Positions 38,469 to 38,581 of a stretch of DNA of 38,581 nucleotides are shown here, piece by piece. The stretch lies in contig NZ_QTZO01000022.1 in assembly GCF_004025585.1 (NCBI RefSeq), forward strand, positions 1-38,581, read 5' to 3'. Source of the DNA: Pseudodesulfovibrio sp. S3 (GTDB lineage: Bacteria > Desulfobacterota > Desulfovibrionia > Desulfovibrionales > Desulfovibrionaceae). Under the pieces are notes generated by a model that was given only the letters and a program-made list of their open reading frames with translations, searched no databases and was not told where the DNA came from. The position numbers and the translations under genes are program-made. Numbering within the stretch: the stretch's first letter is position 1; every line of letters starts with the position of its first letter.

Positions 38469-38581
38469 ATGAATTTTTTGCCTGACAACGATATCCTGAC
38501 CCTGTTGATGGGAGCGACCCTGGCCGTGAAGATGGTGTTGCTCTTCCTGGGATGCATGTCCCTGTGGAGCTGGACCATCAT
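38469..38581 (+). CDS. tolQ: TolQ (start only, runs off the right edge)
   Basis: Thirty-seven residues are visible. They open MNFLPDNDILTLLMGAT and continue LAVKMVLLFLGCMSLWSWTI, the N-terminal periplasmic end and first membrane helix of TolQ/ExbB/MotA-type proton-channel proteins. The exact phrase is that of TolQ in the Tol-Pal system, which uses the proton gradient to keep the outer membrane tied to the cell wall during division. AGGTG lies five bases before ATG 38469. The gene is cut by the window end, so a short intact gene cannot be excluded. Confidence 0.8.
   Translation, partial: MNFLPDNDILTLLMGATLAVKMVLLFLGCMSLWSWTI

Noticed and set aside
38330-38581. 83-codon minus-strand frame at the right edge
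   Set aside because: It is antisense to the clear start of tolQ.

Overview
ORGANISM. The window is a GC-rich bacterial chromosome segment. It most resembles a Desulfovibrionaceae sulfate reducer (Desulfovibrio / Pseudodesulfovibrio type). The pointers are a 190-residue flavoredoxin-like protein, a DhnA-type aldolase of the kind used in the alternative shikimate route, a lipoprotein NlpC/P60 peptidase of the D. vulgaris type, molybdopterin cofactor genes, and Desulfovibrio-like dispersed GCCTCC hairpin repeats. This assignment rests on recalled protein families, not on a database search.

LAYOUT. 1-2.2 kb: mobB and a divergently transcribed moeA-like gene. 2.37-5.26 kb: a phosphate-starvation operon, pstS-pstC-pstA, behind two tandem Pho-box-like sites; it has no pstB or phoU. 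5.3-9.1 kb: a minus-strand pair, a Pat/YfiQ-like acyl-CoA-synthetase/GNAT fusion followed by a family-4 glycosyltransferase. 9.37-9.9 kb: a coiled-coil protein with a FlgM-like motif behind a close match to a sigma-28 (FliA) promoter. 10.0-15.7 kb: accessory, phage-like region. It has a 717-residue Gly-rich then Asn/Asp-rich repetitive protein on the plus strand, and a minus-strand set of 3-TM holin-like protein, small coiled-coil/TM protein, terminase large subunit and a small unknown. A plus-strand TPR lipoprotein sits inside that set. 16-17.3 kb: a CBS-domain protein, then an AT-rich stretch with a FliA-like promoter and an intrinsic terminator about 70 bp downstream (a candidate small RNA), then an orphan gene. 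17.5-22.6 kb: housekeeping or redox genes: TIM-barrel isomerase, hotdog thioesterase, thioredoxin 2, U32-like Cys-rich protein, flavoredoxin and NlpC/P60 lipoprotein. 22.7-26.5 kb: a second accessory block. A lipoprotein and a divergent pair (DUF5675-like protein and small HTH protein) flank a self-cleaving CI/LexA-type repressor, which is followed at short spacing by an exported HEAT-repeat protein and a DUF6941-like protein. 26.8-31.5 kb: a small ORF, a DhnA-type aldolase, a degenerate EAL-HDOD protein, a Tat-exported amidohydrolase and a radical SAM protein. 31.6-38.2 kb: two large hybrid histidine kinases, a stand-alone receiver protein and a second CBS-domain protein. The right edge carries the start of tolQ.

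HOW THE PARTS FIT. The pst genes are a phosphate-uptake unit that must take its ATPase from elsewhere. The most original region is the candidate damage-inducible cassette at 24.1-26.5 kb. Its repressor has an Ala-Gly cleavage pair plus a Ser/Lys dyad and a 24-bp palindrome in its own leader, and it appears to head an operon with two non-phage-looking genes. The phage packaging/lysis genes lack capsid, portal, tail and integrase neighbours, so they are a remnant or one dispersed block of a gene-transfer-agent-like element. No tRNA, rRNA, CRISPR array or transposase was seen.
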